Positions 18,100 to 26,874 are shown, counted from the first letter of the stretch. The stretch is DNA of 64,000 bases from Mycolicibacterium thermoresistibile (GCF_900187065.1 NZ_LT906483.1:3782001-3846000), one strand, 5' to 3'. A program made the numbers and translations. The notes: a model not told the origin generated them from the sequence alone.

Positions 18100-19152
18100 C
18101 TACCAGGTGGCCTCGCGGATGTACTCGCCGATCTGCCGCAACGACCGTTTGGCCTCCGGCACGAACGGCGCCGCGATCTGGAAGACATGCATCTGACCAG
18201 GCCACACCCGGATCTCCACCGGGACCCCGGCGGCGGCCAGCCGGCGCGCCGCCTTGCGGGCGTCACTGATCAGCGCCTCGGAGCCGGACACGTGGATCAG
18301 GGTGCGCGGCAGCCCCGGCTCGATGTTGTCCAGCGGCTCGTACACCTCCTCCGGGCGCCCGTTGGTGGTGCGCCGCTCCGCGGCCTCCTCGACGAGCTCG
18401 ATCAACGCCGAGAACGCCCGCGGCGGGAACATCGCGTCGGTGCGGATGTTCGGATGCTGTGCCCGCGACTCGTTGTCGATCTCGAACAGCGGCGACAACG
18501 CGACCAAGGCGGCCGGCTCCTCCCCCTCGTCGAGCAGCCGTTGCGCCAGGCTCAGCGCCAGATAGCCGCCGGCGGAGTCCCCGGCCAGCACGATCTGATC
18601 CGGCTCGTAGCCCTTGGCCCGCAGCCACTGATACCCGTCGTAGCAGTCGTCGATGGCAGTGCCGACGGAATGTTTGGGGATCATCCGGTAGTTGACCACC
18701 AGCACCGGGCTGTCGGCGAACTCCGACAACGCGGTGACGAGCCGCCCGTGCGTATGCGCACCGCAGGTCAGAAACGCCCCGCCGTGCAGGTAGAGCACCA
18801 CGCTGCGGCGCCCGTCGGCGGGCAGCACCCCGGGGGCGCGGACCAGCTGGGCGGTGCAGTGCGGCAGCCGGATGGTGGCGCGCACCGTACCCGGCACCGG
18901 GCGGACGGCGCGGGCGGCGAAGTCGAGCAGGCCCCACGGCCACGGCAGACGCGGAGCGAAGCTCCCGATCGCCAGGGTGGGCCGGACCGTCAGGTACGCG
19001 GCGAGGGCGGTGAGCCGGCCGGCCAGGCTGGGCCCGTCCTCGACGTACTCGGACGGTGTCCCATCGCTGACCGGGAATGTGCGCGAATAGTGACCGCGGG
19101 CCGCCCGCGTCGCGAGCGGCGAGGTCCGCGGAACTTTGCTTGGTGCAGTCAT
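18100..19152 (-). CDS. lipU: LipU-type lipase/esterase (HSL family alpha/beta hydrolase)
   Basis: 350-residue hormone-sensitive-lipase-type hydrolase. Oxyanion-hole motif YLHGGAF (121-127), nucleophile S193 in AGDSAGGY, catalytic H322 in WPGQMHVF. At the usual Asp position (DPLxDE in relatives) the sequence is SEALISD, so E292 may serve as the acid. The N-terminal cap (1-110) is longer than in M. tuberculosis LipU. ATG at 19152 has a GGGAGTGG site. Upstream of cbs, divergent from the GDSL esterase. Confidence 0.88.
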   Translation of the reverse strand: MTAPSKVPRTSPLATRAARGHYSRTFPVSDGTPSEYVEDGPSLAGRLTALAAYLTVRPTLAIGSFAPRLPWPWGLLDFAARAVRPVPGTVRATIRLPHCTAQLVRAPGVLPADGRRSVVLYLHGGAFLTCGAHTHGRLVTALSEFADSPVLVVNYRMIPKHSVGTAIDDCYDGYQWLRAKGYEPDQIVLAGDSAGGYLALSLAQRLLDEGEEPAALVALSPLFEIDNESRAQHPNIRTDAMFPPRAFSALIELVEEAAERRTTNGRPEEVYEPLDNIEPGLPRTLIHVSGSEALISDARKAARRLAAAGVPVEIRVWPGQMHVFQIAAPFVPEAKRSLRQIGEYIREATW

Positions 19153-19200
19153 CCCACCACTCCCTACGCCGTTGTAGTGACCGTGGCCAACTCGAACCTC

Positions 19201-19270
19201 GGTATCAAGCTTGACATCCAGTAACCAGTTCAACGCCTGGGTGTCCCGATTTGATACCCGAGTTGATACC
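19201..19270. promoter_or_regulatory. Three TTGATACC octamers in the lipU/GDSL-esterase divergent promoter
   Basis: GGTATCAA at 19201-19208 (reverse orientation) and TTGATACC at 19251-19258 and 19263-19270 (12 bp apart). The layout suggests operator half-sites for a regulator acting on both divergent genes. The same octamer occurs once more at 35870-35877, upstream of the propeller gene. The binding protein is unknown. Confidence 0.4.
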
Positions 19271-19337
19271 GCACCGTGATTGCTGAACCGGACTGCCACG
19301 CGGAATAACCAGAAATTCGAGGACTAAACTTGGTCTC

Positions 19338-20387
19338 GTGGGCATTCGATCACCACGACGGTCGACTCTTGCCCTGGCGACCGCGGCGACAATGGTTTCA
19401 ACGGGCACTGCCTACCTCGGCGCGCGACACCTGCTGACCGGCCAGGCCGATCAGGCCCGTCGGACGATCCCGAGGGCGGCGGACATTCCTCCCCGCGCCG
19501 ACGGGGTGTACTCCCCCGACGGCGGCCCGGTGCAGCCGTGGAACCGTGACGTGCCCTTTGACCTGCACCTGATGGTGTTCGGCGACTCCACCGCGACCGG
19601 CTACGGCTGCCGGGAGGCCGACGAGGTGCCCGGGGTGCTGCTCGCCCGCGCGCTGGCCTCGGCGTCCGGCAAGCGGGTGCGGCTGAGTACCAAGGCCATC
19701 GTCGGCGCGACGTCGAAGGGGCTGCAGGGCCAGATCGATGCGATGTTCGTGGCGGATCAGCCGCCGGACGCGGCGGTGATCATGATCGGCGCCAACGACG
19801 TGACCCGGCTCAACGGCATCCGGCCGTCCGCGCAGCGGTTGGGCGCCGGGGTGCGCCGACTGCGGGAGGCCGGCGCGGTCGTCGTCGTCGGCACCTGCCC
19901 GGACTTCGGCGTGGTCACCGCCATTCCGCAGCCGCTGCGCTCGGTGGCCCGCAGCAAGGGGCTGCGGCTGGCCCGGGCGCAGGCCGCCGCCGTGCGGGCC
20001 GCGGGTGGGGTGCCGGTGCCGCTCGCGGACCTGGTGACCCCGAACTTCATGCAGGAACCGGAACGGTTCTTCTCCGACGACATGTATCACCCGTCGGCGG
20101 CCGGATATGCGCTGGCGGCCAACCAGCTGCTGCCGGCGCTGCGGCGCGAGCTGGGCATCGACGATCCGGACGAGCCGTTGCCGTGGGAGCGCAAGGACAA
20201 CCGCCCGCTACTGGCCCGCGTCGGCCATCTGAGCCGGCTGTGGCGGCGCTCCACCGGTGTCCCGGCCCCGGTGCTGGCCCGGGTTCCCGCGCCGGTGCTG
20301 GAGAAGGTGTCCGCGCCGGTGCTGGGTGGTCTGCGCGCGCTCGGCCCGCGGAGGGCCGACGCGCGGGCGGCCGGCGCCGCAGGCTAG
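19338..20387 (+). CDS. SGNH/GDSL-family esterase (Rv1075c-like)
   Basis: 349 residues with an N-terminal hydrophobic signal or anchor (about 10-28), then an SGNH hydrolase domain. Catalytic residues: S84 in FGDSTATG, N153 in GANDVT, and D248/H251 in SDDMYHPS. They sit four residues later than the S80-D244-H247 triad reported for M. tuberculosis Rv1075c. Start is GTG at 19338. The C-terminus (about 310-349) is a low-complexity Ala/Pro/Val tail. Probably acts on short-chain esters at or outside the membrane. Confidence 0.92.
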   Translation: MGIRSPRRSTLALATAATMVSTGTAYLGARHLLTGQADQARRTIPRAADIPPRADGVYSPDGGPVQPWNRDVPFDLHLMVFGDSTATGYGCREADEVPGVLLARALASASGKRVRLSTKAIVGATSKGLQGQIDAMFVADQPPDAAVIMIGANDVTRLNGIRPSAQRLGAGVRRLREAGAVVVVGTCPDFGVVTAIPQPLRSVARSKGLRLARAQAAAVRAAGGVPVPLADLVTPNFMQEPERFFSDDMYHPSAAGYALAANQLLPALRRELGIDDPDEPLPWERKDNRPLLARVGHLSRLWRRSTGVPAPVLARVPAPVLEKVSAPVLGGLRALGPRRADARAAGAAG

Positions 20388-20396
20388 GTTGAACCC

Positions 20397-21614
20397 ATGC
20401 CAGAAGCCGTCATCGTCTCGACTGCCCGTTCGCCGATCGGCCGCGCCAACAAGGGTTCGCTGGTCGACATGCGACCCGACGATCTGGCCGCCCAGATGGT
20501 GCGGGCGGCGTTGGACAAGGTGCCGCAGCTCGATCCGCGTGACATCGACGACCTGATCATGGGCTGCGGTCAGCCCGCGGGCGAGGCCGGCAACAACATC
20601 GCCCGAGTGGTGGCCGTGCAGCTGGGTTACGACTTCCTGCCCGGCACCACGGTCAACCGGTACTGCTCGTCGTCGCTGCAGACCAGCCGGATGGCGTTCC
20701 ACGCGATCAAGGCGGGCGAGGGCCACGCCTTCATCTCGGCGGGAGTGGAGACCGTGTCGCGGTTCGGCAAGGGCACCGCCGACGGCTGGCCGGACACCAA
20801 GAACCCGAAGTTCGCCGAGGCGATGAAGCGCACCGAGCAGGCCGCGGCGGGCGGCGAGGAGTGGCACGATCCTCGCGAGGACGGCAACCTGCCCGACATC
20901 TACATCGCGATGGGGCAGACCGCGGAGAACGTCGCGCTGTACACCGGCATCAGCCGCGAGGACCAGGACCACTGGGGTGTGCGGTCGCAGAACCGGGCCG
21001 AGGAGGCCATCAAGAACGGCTTCTTCGAACGGGAGATCACCCCGGTCACGTTGCCGGACGGCACGGTGGTCAGCACCGATGACGGACCGCGGCCCGGCAC
21101 CACCTACGAGAAGGTCAGCCAGCTCAAGCCGGTGTTCCGGCCCAACGGCACCGTCACCGCCGGCAACGCGTGCCCGCTCAACGACGGGGCCGCCGCGCTG
21201 GTGATCATGTCCGACGTGAAGGCCCGCGAGTTGGGGTTGACGCCGCTGGCGCGAATCGTCTCGACCGGGGTGAGCGGCCTGTCGCCCGAGATCATGGGTC
21301 TCGGCCCGATCGAAGCGACCAAGAAGGCGCTCGCCAACGCCGGCATGACGATCAACGACGTCGACCTCTACGAGATCAACGAGGCGTTCGCGGTACAGGT
21401 GCTGGGCTCGGCGCGCGAACTCGGCATGGATCTGGACCGGCTGAACGTCTCGGGCGGCGCCATCGCCCTCGGTCACCCGTTCGGGATGACCGGTGCCCGC
21501 ATCACCGCGACGCTGATCAACAACCTGCAGACCCACGACAAGCAGTTCGGGTTGGAGACCATGTGCGTCGGTGGTGGCCAGGGCATGGCGATGATCATCG
21601 AGCGGTTGTCCTGA
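20397..21614 (+). CDS. fadA3: Acetyl-CoA acyltransferase (thiolase) FadA3
   Basis: Thiolase: cleaves 3-ketoacyl-CoA with CoA or catalyses the reverse. 405 residues. Acyl-accepting cysteine C90 in NRYCSSSLQ, histidine region NEAFAVQ and GHPFGMTGAR, and the second cysteine in CVGGGQGMAM. ATG at 20397, nine bases after the esterase stop, so the two are likely co-transcribed. It ends at the edge of a 700-bp repeat-rich intergenic region. Confidence 0.95.
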   Translation: MPEAVIVSTARSPIGRANKGSLVDMRPDDLAAQMVRAALDKVPQLDPRDIDDLIMGCGQPAGEAGNNIARVVAVQLGYDFLPGTTVNRYCSSSLQTSRMAFHAIKAGEGHAFISAGVETVSRFGKGTADGWPDTKNPKFAEAMKRTEQAAAGGEEWHDPREDGNLPDIYIAMGQTAENVALYTGISREDQDHWGVRSQNRAEEAIKNGFFEREITPVTLPDGTVVSTDDGPRPGTTYEKVSQLKPVFRPNGTVTAGNACPLNDGAAALVIMSDVKARELGLTPLARIVSTGVSGLSPEIMGLGPIEATKKALANAGMTINDVDLYEINEAFAVQVLGSARELGMDLDRLNVSGGAIALGHPFGMTGARITATLINNLQTHDKQFGLETMCVGGGQGMAMIIERLS

Positions 21615-21675
21615 CCTGACCCGCTTCGTGCGCTGGTTGCCCCGGCGCTGCCCTACTGACGTTCAGCTGGTGAAC

Positions 21676-21874
21676 TTGAGCGTGTAGTCGGTGTATTGGG
21701 TGTGCGGTCGCCGTCTTGAGTGTGCGGTCCGTGCTTCGATAGTGCACCGGTGGCCGGTTTTCCGCCGATTCCCCACAGCGGCCGCACGATGAACGCCCAC
21801 ATCGCACACTCACCACGGCACACGCACAACGATCGCCATGGACGCACGCAGCACACGACAGCGGGCACACGAAA
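21676..21874. repeat. Phased-box element 1, copy 1
   Basis: Left boxes at 21676 (TTGAGCGTGT), 21696 (TTGGGTGTGC), 21716 (TTGAGTGTGC) and 21736 (TCGATAGTGC), exactly 20 bp apart. A 38-bp core with TTTTCCGCCGATTCCCC follows. Inverted right boxes start at 21784 (GCACGATGAA), 21804 (GCACACTCAC), 21824 (GCACAACGAT), 21844 (GCACGCAGCA) and 21865. The last left and first right boxes start 48 bp apart. From 21731 on it is duplicated at 22101. Confidence 0.8.
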
Positions 21875-21890
21875 AGAGGCGCCCACCGCT

Positions 21891-21994
21891 CGGCCGACCG
21901 TCTCGGGTGGCCGCCTCGGCCGACCGTCCTGGGTGGCCGCCTCGGCCGACCGTCTCGGGTGGCCGTCTCGGCCGACCGTCTCGACCATGCACGC
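21891..21994. repeat. Four 26-bp tandem repeats
   Basis: Units start at 21891, 21917, 21943 and 21969, each beginning CGGCCGACCGTC; the first three continue TNGGGTGGCCGCCT-like and the last diverges after TCTCGACC. They sit between the two copies of the phased-box element and appear to have grown from sequence shared with it. Likely a variable-number repeat. Confidence 0.75.
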
Positions 21995-22023
21995 GGCCGT
22001 CTCGACCGTGCACCCCGGCCGTC

Positions 22024-22254
22024 TCGAGCGTATAGTGGCTGTCTCGAGCGTGTAGTGGCCACCTCGAGCGTGCGCCGGCCGTCCCGAGCGTGCGCTCAGT
22101 GCTTCGAAAGTGCACCAGCGGCCGGTTTTCCGCCAATTCCCCACAGCCGCCGCACGATGAACGCACACATCGCACACTCACCACGGCACACGCACAACGA
22201 CCGCCATGGACGCACGCTGACCTCGCACGCTGACCACGCAAACAGCACACGAAA
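22024..22254. repeat. Phased-box element 1, copy 2
   Basis: Left boxes at 22024, 22044, 22064, 22084 and 22104 (TCGAGCGTAT, TCGAGCGTGT, TCGAGCGTGC, CCGAGCGTGC, TCGAAAGTGC), 20 bp apart, with looser boxes at 21981 and 22002. The core at 22114-22151 is nearly the same as in copy 1. Right boxes at 22152, 22172, 22192 and 22212, then 22225 and 22245. Last left to first right is again 48 bp. About 117 bp (22101-22217) match 21731-21847 with few differences. Confidence 0.8.
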
Positions 22255-22282
22255 AAGGCGCCCACCGCTCGGTGGACGCCTC
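22252..22282 (-). terminator. Intrinsic terminator of the Bax1-I gene
   Basis: On the minus strand a stem GGCGTCCACC / GGTGGGCGCC (one G-U) with a short AGCG-type loop is followed by a run of five T. It lies about 30 bp after the stop codon at 22313. Part of its sequence also appears in the duplicated repeat copy at 21870-21895. Confidence 0.8.
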
Positions 22283-22312
22283 TCTTCGTGAGCTGACTGC
22301 CAGAACTGACTG

Positions 22313-23155
22313 CTAATCGCTGTTGAAGTAGCTGAGCAGACGCAGGATCTCGATGTACAGCCACACCAGGGTGACCGTGAGGCCCAGCGCCACGCCCCAG
22401 GCCGCCTTCTCCGGAGCGCCGGCCCGGATCATCTGATCGGCGGCGTCGAAGTCGATGAGGAAGCTGAACGCCGCGATCCCGATGCACAGCAGCGAGAACC
22501 CGATGGCGAGCATGCCGCCGCTGCGCAGGCCGAGGCCGTCGCCGCCGCCGATCCAGGCCGCCAGGAGGTTGACGATCATCAGCGCCAGCACGCCGAACAG
22601 GCCGGCGACGATCATCCGGGTGAACTTCGGGGTGACGCGGATGGCGCCGGTCTTGTAGACGACCAGCATGCCGAAGAAGACACCGAGGGTGCCGACGATC
22701 GCCTGCGCGACCATCGAATAGCCACCGTTGGAGATGACGTTGGCGAACAGGAATGTGATCGCACCCAGGAACAGGCCCTCGAGCCCGGCATAGGTCAACA
22801 CGATGGCCGGGTTGTCCTGTTTGCGGCCGAAGGTGGCCACCAGGACGAGCACCAGCCCGCCGATGGCGCCGATCATGGCCAGCGGCATCGCCAGACCCAG
22901 GTTCACCGAGGCGATGAAGTAGGAGATGACGCCGACGGCAGTCAGCACGGCGAGGGTGACGCCGGTCTTGGTCACGACGTCATCGATGGTCATCGGGCGG
23001 GCGACGCCAGCCTGGGTCTGCTCGGCGTACTGAGGCGCGTAGGGCTCTGCGTGCACTTGTTGGGCACCGAGGCCGGCGGCTCCGGTACCGAATGTCGCGT
23101 ATCCGCCCTGCGTCTTCGGCAGGGATCGGAATACCGGGTTGCTGGTTTCGCGCAC
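22313..23155 (-). CDS. Bax inhibitor-1/YccA-like membrane protein (Rv1072-like)
   Basis: 280 residues. A hydrophilic N-terminus (1-60) is followed by seven hydrophobic helices, the Bax1-I family layout, ending with the typical WLYIEILRLLSYF. Relatives act as calcium-leak channels or protease modulators, but no mycobacterial function is known to me. GTG start at 23155. It has its own intrinsic terminator. Divergent from echA9. Confidence 0.9.
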   Translation of the reverse strand: MRETSNPVFRSLPKTQGGYATFGTGAAGLGAQQVHAEPYAPQYAEQTQAGVARPMTIDDVVTKTGVTLAVLTAVGVISYFIASVNLGLAMPLAMIGAIGGLVLVLVATFGRKQDNPAIVLTYAGLEGLFLGAITFLFANVISNGGYSMVAQAIVGTLGVFFGMLVVYKTGAIRVTPKFTRMIVAGLFGVLALMIVNLLAAWIGGGDGLGLRSGGMLAIGFSLLCIGIAAFSFLIDFDAADQMIRAGAPEKAAWGVALGLTVTLVWLYIEILRLLSYFNSD

Positions 23156-23285
23156 CGTCGGGGATCCTCTCCTTGTGGTTCGAAGCTACGAACACACCAT
23201 CAACGAACTTGCGCGTCGGACGGTTCCCCGCCGACGCAATTCACCTGAAACCTTACCCGTCGTGCATTCGCCCGGCGCGACGTTC

Positions 23286-23291
23286 TACATT
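23286..23291 (+). promoter_or_regulatory. Candidate -10 element suggesting a leaderless echA9 mRNA
   Basis: TACATT fits the mycobacterial TANNNT -10 consensus. Transcription normally begins about 7 nt after it, which is at or within 1-2 nt of the GTG start at 23300. There is no Shine-Dalgarno before that GTG. Both points favour leaderless translation. Confidence 0.45.
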
Positions 23292-23299
23292 GCTTAACC

Positions 23300-24352
23300 G
23301 TGACCGCCAAAAACGAGGATGTCCTAGTAAATGTTGAGGGCGGTGTCGGGCTGCTGACCCTCAACCGGCCGAAAGCCATCAACTCGCTCACCCACGGCAT
23401 GGTGACGACGATGGCCGAGCGCCTGGCCGCGTGGGAGAACGACGACTCGGTGCGCGCCGTGCTGCTCACCGGGGCCGGGGAACGCGGGTTGTGCGCCGGC
23501 GGTGACGTGGTGGCGATCTACCACAGCGCCAAGGCCGACGGCGCCGAGGCCCGCCGGTTCTGGTTCGACGAGTACCGGCTCAACGCGCACATCGGCCGCT
23601 ACCCGAAGCCGTACGTCTCGATCATGGACGGCATCGTGATGGGCGGCGGCGTCGGAGTGGGCGCGCACGGCAATGTCCGGGTCGTCACCGACACCACCAA
23701 GATGGCGATGCCCGAGGTCGGTATCGGCTTCATTCCCGACGTCGGCGGCACCTACCTGCTGTCCCGGGCGCCCGGCAAGCTCGGCCTGCACGCGGCGCTG
23801 ACCGGTGCGCCGTTCTCCGGGGCGGACGCGATCGTGATGGGCTTCGCCGACCACTATGTGCCGCACGACAAGATCGACGAGTTCACCCGCGCGGTGATCG
23901 CCGACGGTGTGGACGCCGCGCTCGCCGCGCACGCCCAGGAGCCGCCGGCCAGCCCGCTGGCCGAGCAGCGGTCCTGGATCGACGAGTGCTACACGGGTGA
24001 CACCGTCGCCGACATCATCGCGGCGCTGCGTGCGCACGACGCCCCGGCGGCCGGGGAGGCGGCGGATCTGATCGCCACCCGCTCCCCGATCGCGCTGTCG
24101 GTGACGCTGGAGTCGGTGCGACGGGCCGCGAAGCTCCAGAGCCTCGAAGACACGTTGCGCCAGGAGTACCGGGTCTCGTGTGCGTCGCTGAAGTCGCACG
24201 ACCTGGTCGAGGGCATCCGGGCGCAGCTCGTCGACAAGGACCGCAACCCCAAGTGGCGGCCGGCCACCCTGGCCGAGGTCACCGAAGCCGACGTCGAGGC
24301 CTATTTCGCCCCGGTCGACCCCGAGCTGACTTTCGAAGGAGAAACACAATGA
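23300..24352 (+). CDS. echA9: Enoyl-CoA hydratase/isomerase family, 3-hydroxyisobutyryl-CoA hydrolase type (EchA9)
   Basis: 350-residue crotonase-fold protein. The oxyanion-hole segments GLCAGGDV (63-70) and MDGIVMGGGVGVGAHG (110-125), the PEVGIGFIPDVGGTY block and the long C-terminal region are those of 3-hydroxyisobutyryl-CoA hydrolases (valine breakdown), more than of plain enoyl-CoA hydratases. Start GTG at 23300 with no Shine-Dalgarno. Its stop overlaps the echA8 start by 4 bp (ATGA), so the two are translationally coupled. Confidence 0.92.
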   Translation: MTAKNEDVLVNVEGGVGLLTLNRPKAINSLTHGMVTTMAERLAAWENDDSVRAVLLTGAGERGLCAGGDVVAIYHSAKADGAEARRFWFDEYRLNAHIGRYPKPYVSIMDGIVMGGGVGVGAHGNVRVVTDTTKMAMPEVGIGFIPDVGGTYLLSRAPGKLGLHAALTGAPFSGADAIVMGFADHYVPHDKIDEFTRAVIADGVDAALAAHAQEPPASPLAEQRSWIDECYTGDTVADIIAALRAHDAPAAGEAADLIATRSPIALSVTLESVRRAAKLQSLEDTLRQEYRVSCASLKSHDLVEGIRAQLVDKDRNPKWRPATLAEVTEADVEAYFAPVDPELTFEGETQ

Positions 24353-25131
24353 GCGCCAAGAACTACGAGACGATCCTGGTGACCCGGGAGGACCGGGTCG
24401 GCATCATCACCCTGAACCGGCCCAAGGCGCTCAACGCGCTCAACAGCCAGGTGATGACCGAAGTCACCGATGCGGCAGCCGAATTCGACAGCGATCCGGG
24501 CATCGGCGCGATCATCGTGACCGGTAACGAGAAGGCGTTCGCGGCCGGCGCGGACATCAAGGAGATGGCCGACCTGGAGTTCGCCGACGTGTTCGCCGCG
24601 GATTTCTTCGCGCCGTGGTCGAAGTTCGCCGCCACCCGCACCCCGACCATCGCCGCGGTGGCCGGGTATGCGCTCGGCGGCGGCTGCGAACTGGCGATGA
24701 TGTGCGATCTGCTCATCGCCGCCGACACCGCGAAGTTCGGCCAGCCCGAGATCAAGCTGGGCGTGCTGCCGGGCATGGGCGGCTCGCAGCGGCTGACCCG
24801 GGCGATCGGCAAGGCCAAGGCGATGGATCTGATCCTGACCGGCCGCACCATCGACGCCGAGGAGGCCGAGCGCAGCGGGCTGGTGTCACGGGTGGTGCCG
24901 GCGGACAAACTGCTCGACGAGGCCAAGGAGACCGCCGCGACGATCGCCGCCATGTCGTTGAGCGCGGCGCGGATGGCCAAGGAAGCCGTCAACCGGGCGT
25001 TCGAGACCTCGCTGGCCGAGGGTTTGCTCTTCGAACGCCGGGTGTTCCACTCCGCGTTCGCCACCGCCGATCAGTCCGAGGGCATGGCCGCGTTCACCGA
25101 GAAGCGTCCCCCGAAGTTCACTCACCGCTAG
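24349..25131 (+). CDS. echA8: Enoyl-CoA hydratase EchA8
   Basis: 260-residue crotonase: hydrates trans-2-enoyl-CoA in beta-oxidation. Both catalytic glutamates are present, E114 in GGGCELAMMCD and E134 in GQPEIKLGVLPGMGG, and the AFAAGADIKEM oxyanion segment is at 63-73. ATG at 24349 follows GAAGGAG. Coupled to echA9 by a 4-bp overlap, as in M. tuberculosis Rv1070c-Rv1071c. Confidence 0.96.
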   Translation: MSAKNYETILVTREDRVGIITLNRPKALNALNSQVMTEVTDAAAEFDSDPGIGAIIVTGNEKAFAAGADIKEMADLEFADVFAADFFAPWSKFAATRTPTIAAVAGYALGGGCELAMMCDLLIAADTAKFGQPEIKLGVLPGMGGSQRLTRAIGKAKAMDLILTGRTIDAEEAERSGLVSRVVPADKLLDEAKETAATIAAMSLSAARMAKEAVNRAFETSLAEGLLFERRVFHSAFATADQSEGMAAFTEKRPPKFTHR

Positions 25132-25140
25132 AGTGCGGAC

Positions 25141-26874
25141 GTGACCGCGACCCCGGACAAGACCGCCGAGCATGCCTCCGAAGAGGTTGCGCCGCAGGAA
25201 CACAAGTCTGAACCGGGCGCGTGGTGGACCCGCCACTACACGTTCTTCGGGACCGCGGTCGGGTTGGTGTTCCTCTGGTTCTCGCTGACCCCGTCACTGC
25301 TGCCGCGCGGTCCGCTGTTCCAGGGGATCGTCAGCGGCGCAGCCGGCGCGGCCGGTTACGGCATCGGCGTGTTCGGGGTGTGGCTGGTGCGCTTCATGGC
25401 GTCCAGGGATTCCAGCCCGCGCGCGCCGCGGTGGGCCTGGATCGCGCTGATCGTGGTCGGGACCGTCGTCCAACTGCTGATGATCAACTACTTCCGGATC
25501 TGGCAGGACGAGGTCCGCGACTTCATGGGCGTGCCGCGGCTGACGTTCTGGGACCATCCGCTGGCCGGTGCGCTGTCCATTGCCTTCCTGTTCACCCTGG
25601 TCGAGATCGGCAAGCTGATCGGGCGGGCGGTGCGGTTCCTCAACGGTCAGCTGAGACGCTTTGCGCCGCCCCGGGTCTCGGCGGTCGTCTCGGTGCTGTT
25701 GGTGGTGGCGCTGATCATCGCGATCCTCAACGGGATCGTGGTGCGCTGGGCGATGAGCACGATCAACAGCACGTTCGCGGCGGTCAACGAGGAGGATGAC
25801 CCGGCGTTCCCGGCGCCCACCACCCCGCTGCGTTCGGGTGGCCCCGGATCGTTGGTCAGCTGGGAGTCGCTGGGGCATCAGGGCCGTATCTTCGTGGCGG
25901 CCGGCCCCACCGTCGAGCAGCTGTCCGAGTTCAACGGCGCCCCGGCGGTGGAGCCGATCCGCGCCTATGCGGGCCTGAACTCCGCCAACGGGATCCGCGA
26001 GACCGCGGCGTTGGCGGCCCGCGAGCTGCAGCGCACCGGCGGGCTGAACCGGCAGGTGGTGGCCGTGGCCACCACCACCGGCACCGGCTGGATCAACGAG
26101 GCCGAGGCGTCGGCGCTGGAGTACATGTTCAACGGCGACACCGCGATCGTGTCGATGCAGTACTCGTATCTGCCCAGCTGGCTGTCGTTCCTGGTGGACA
26201 AGGAGAACGCCCGCCAGGCCGGTCAGGCGCTGTTCGAGGCGGTCGACGCGCTGATCCGGGAGATGCCCGAGGCCGAGCGGCCGCGGCTGGTGGTCTTCGG
26301 GGAGAGTCTCGGCTCGTTCGGCGGCGAGGCGCCGTTCCTGGCGTTGAACAACCTGGTCGCCCGGACCGATGGTGCGCTGTTCTCCGGGCCGACGTTCAAC
26401 AACGAGATCTGGGCCGAGCTGACCCGCACCCGGGATCCCGGTTCGCCGATGTGGCTGCCGATCTACGACCGGGGCGCGAACGTCCGATTCGTCTCCCGCC
26501 CCGACGATCTGAACCGCCCGGACGCCCCGTGGGGCGAGCCGCGGGTGGTGTACCTGCAGCACGCCTCCGACCCGATCGCCTGGTGGAGTCCGGATCTGCT
26601 GTTCGCCGAACCGGATTGGCTCAAGGAGCCCCGCGGCTACGACGTGTCGGGCCGCACCCAGTGGATTCCGGTGGTGACGTTCCTGCAGGTGGCGGCCGAT
26701 ATGGCGGTGGCGACCCAGGTTCCCGACGGGCACGGCCACCGCTACGTCCACACCGTGGCCGACGCCTGGGCCGCGGTGCTGCAACCACCGGGCTGGACCC
26801 ACGAGAAAACCGAACGGCTGCGGCCGCTGCTGCACGCCGACGCCAAACCGAACGAGGTCAGCCCGACGAAGTGA
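25141..26874 (+). CDS. Membrane-anchored alpha/beta hydrolase (Rv1069c-like)
   Basis: 577 residues. Four membrane helices lie in residues 35-205. A C-terminal alpha/beta-hydrolase-type domain follows with nucleophile motif VVFGESLGSFGGE (near residue 385), and HGHRYVHT near 530 is a candidate for the catalytic histidine. GTG start at 25141, nine bases after echA8, so likely the third gene of that operon. Its 3' end overlaps the convergent rhodanese gene by 17 bp. Substrate unknown. Confidence 0.88.
   Translation: MTATPDKTAEHASEEVAPQEHKSEPGAWWTRHYTFFGTAVGLVFLWFSLTPSLLPRGPLFQGIVSGAAGAAGYGIGVFGVWLVRFMASRDSSPRAPRWAWIALIVVGTVVQLLMINYFRIWQDEVRDFMGVPRLTFWDHPLAGALSIAFLFTLVEIGKLIGRAVRFLNGQLRRFAPPRVSAVVSVLLVVALIIAILNGIVVRWAMSTINSTFAAVNEEDDPAFPAPTTPLRSGGPGSLVSWESLGHQGRIFVAAGPTVEQLSEFNGAPAVEPIRAYAGLNSANGIRETAALAARELQRTGGLNRQVVAVATTTGTGWINEAEASALEYMFNGDTAIVSMQYSYLPSWLSFLVDKENARQAGQALFEAVDALIREMPEAERPRLVVFGESLGSFGGEAPFLALNNLVARTDGALFSGPTFNNEIWAELTRTRDPGSPMWLPIYDRGANVRFVSRPDDLNRPDAPWGEPRVVYLQHASDPIAWWSPDLLFAEPDWLKEPRGYDVSGRTQWIPVVTFLQVAADMAVATQVPDGHGHRYVHTVADAWAAVLQPPGWTHEKTERLRPLLHADAKPNEVSPTK

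Larger units (their letters stand above)
21615..22312. other. Gene-free region between convergent genes, filled by repeats
   Basis: No credible coding sequence. It holds two copies of the 20-bp-phased box element, a 26-bp tandem repeat and an intrinsic terminator for the gene on the minus strand, each listed separately. The many short open frames come from the repeat composition. Confidence 0.8.

Noticed and set aside
21676..22254. RNA hairpin/terminator reading of the phased-box element
   Set aside because: Boxes on the two sides are complementary but the 10-bp spacers are not, so a stable long stem would not form; a separate intrinsic terminator already serves the minus-strand gene.
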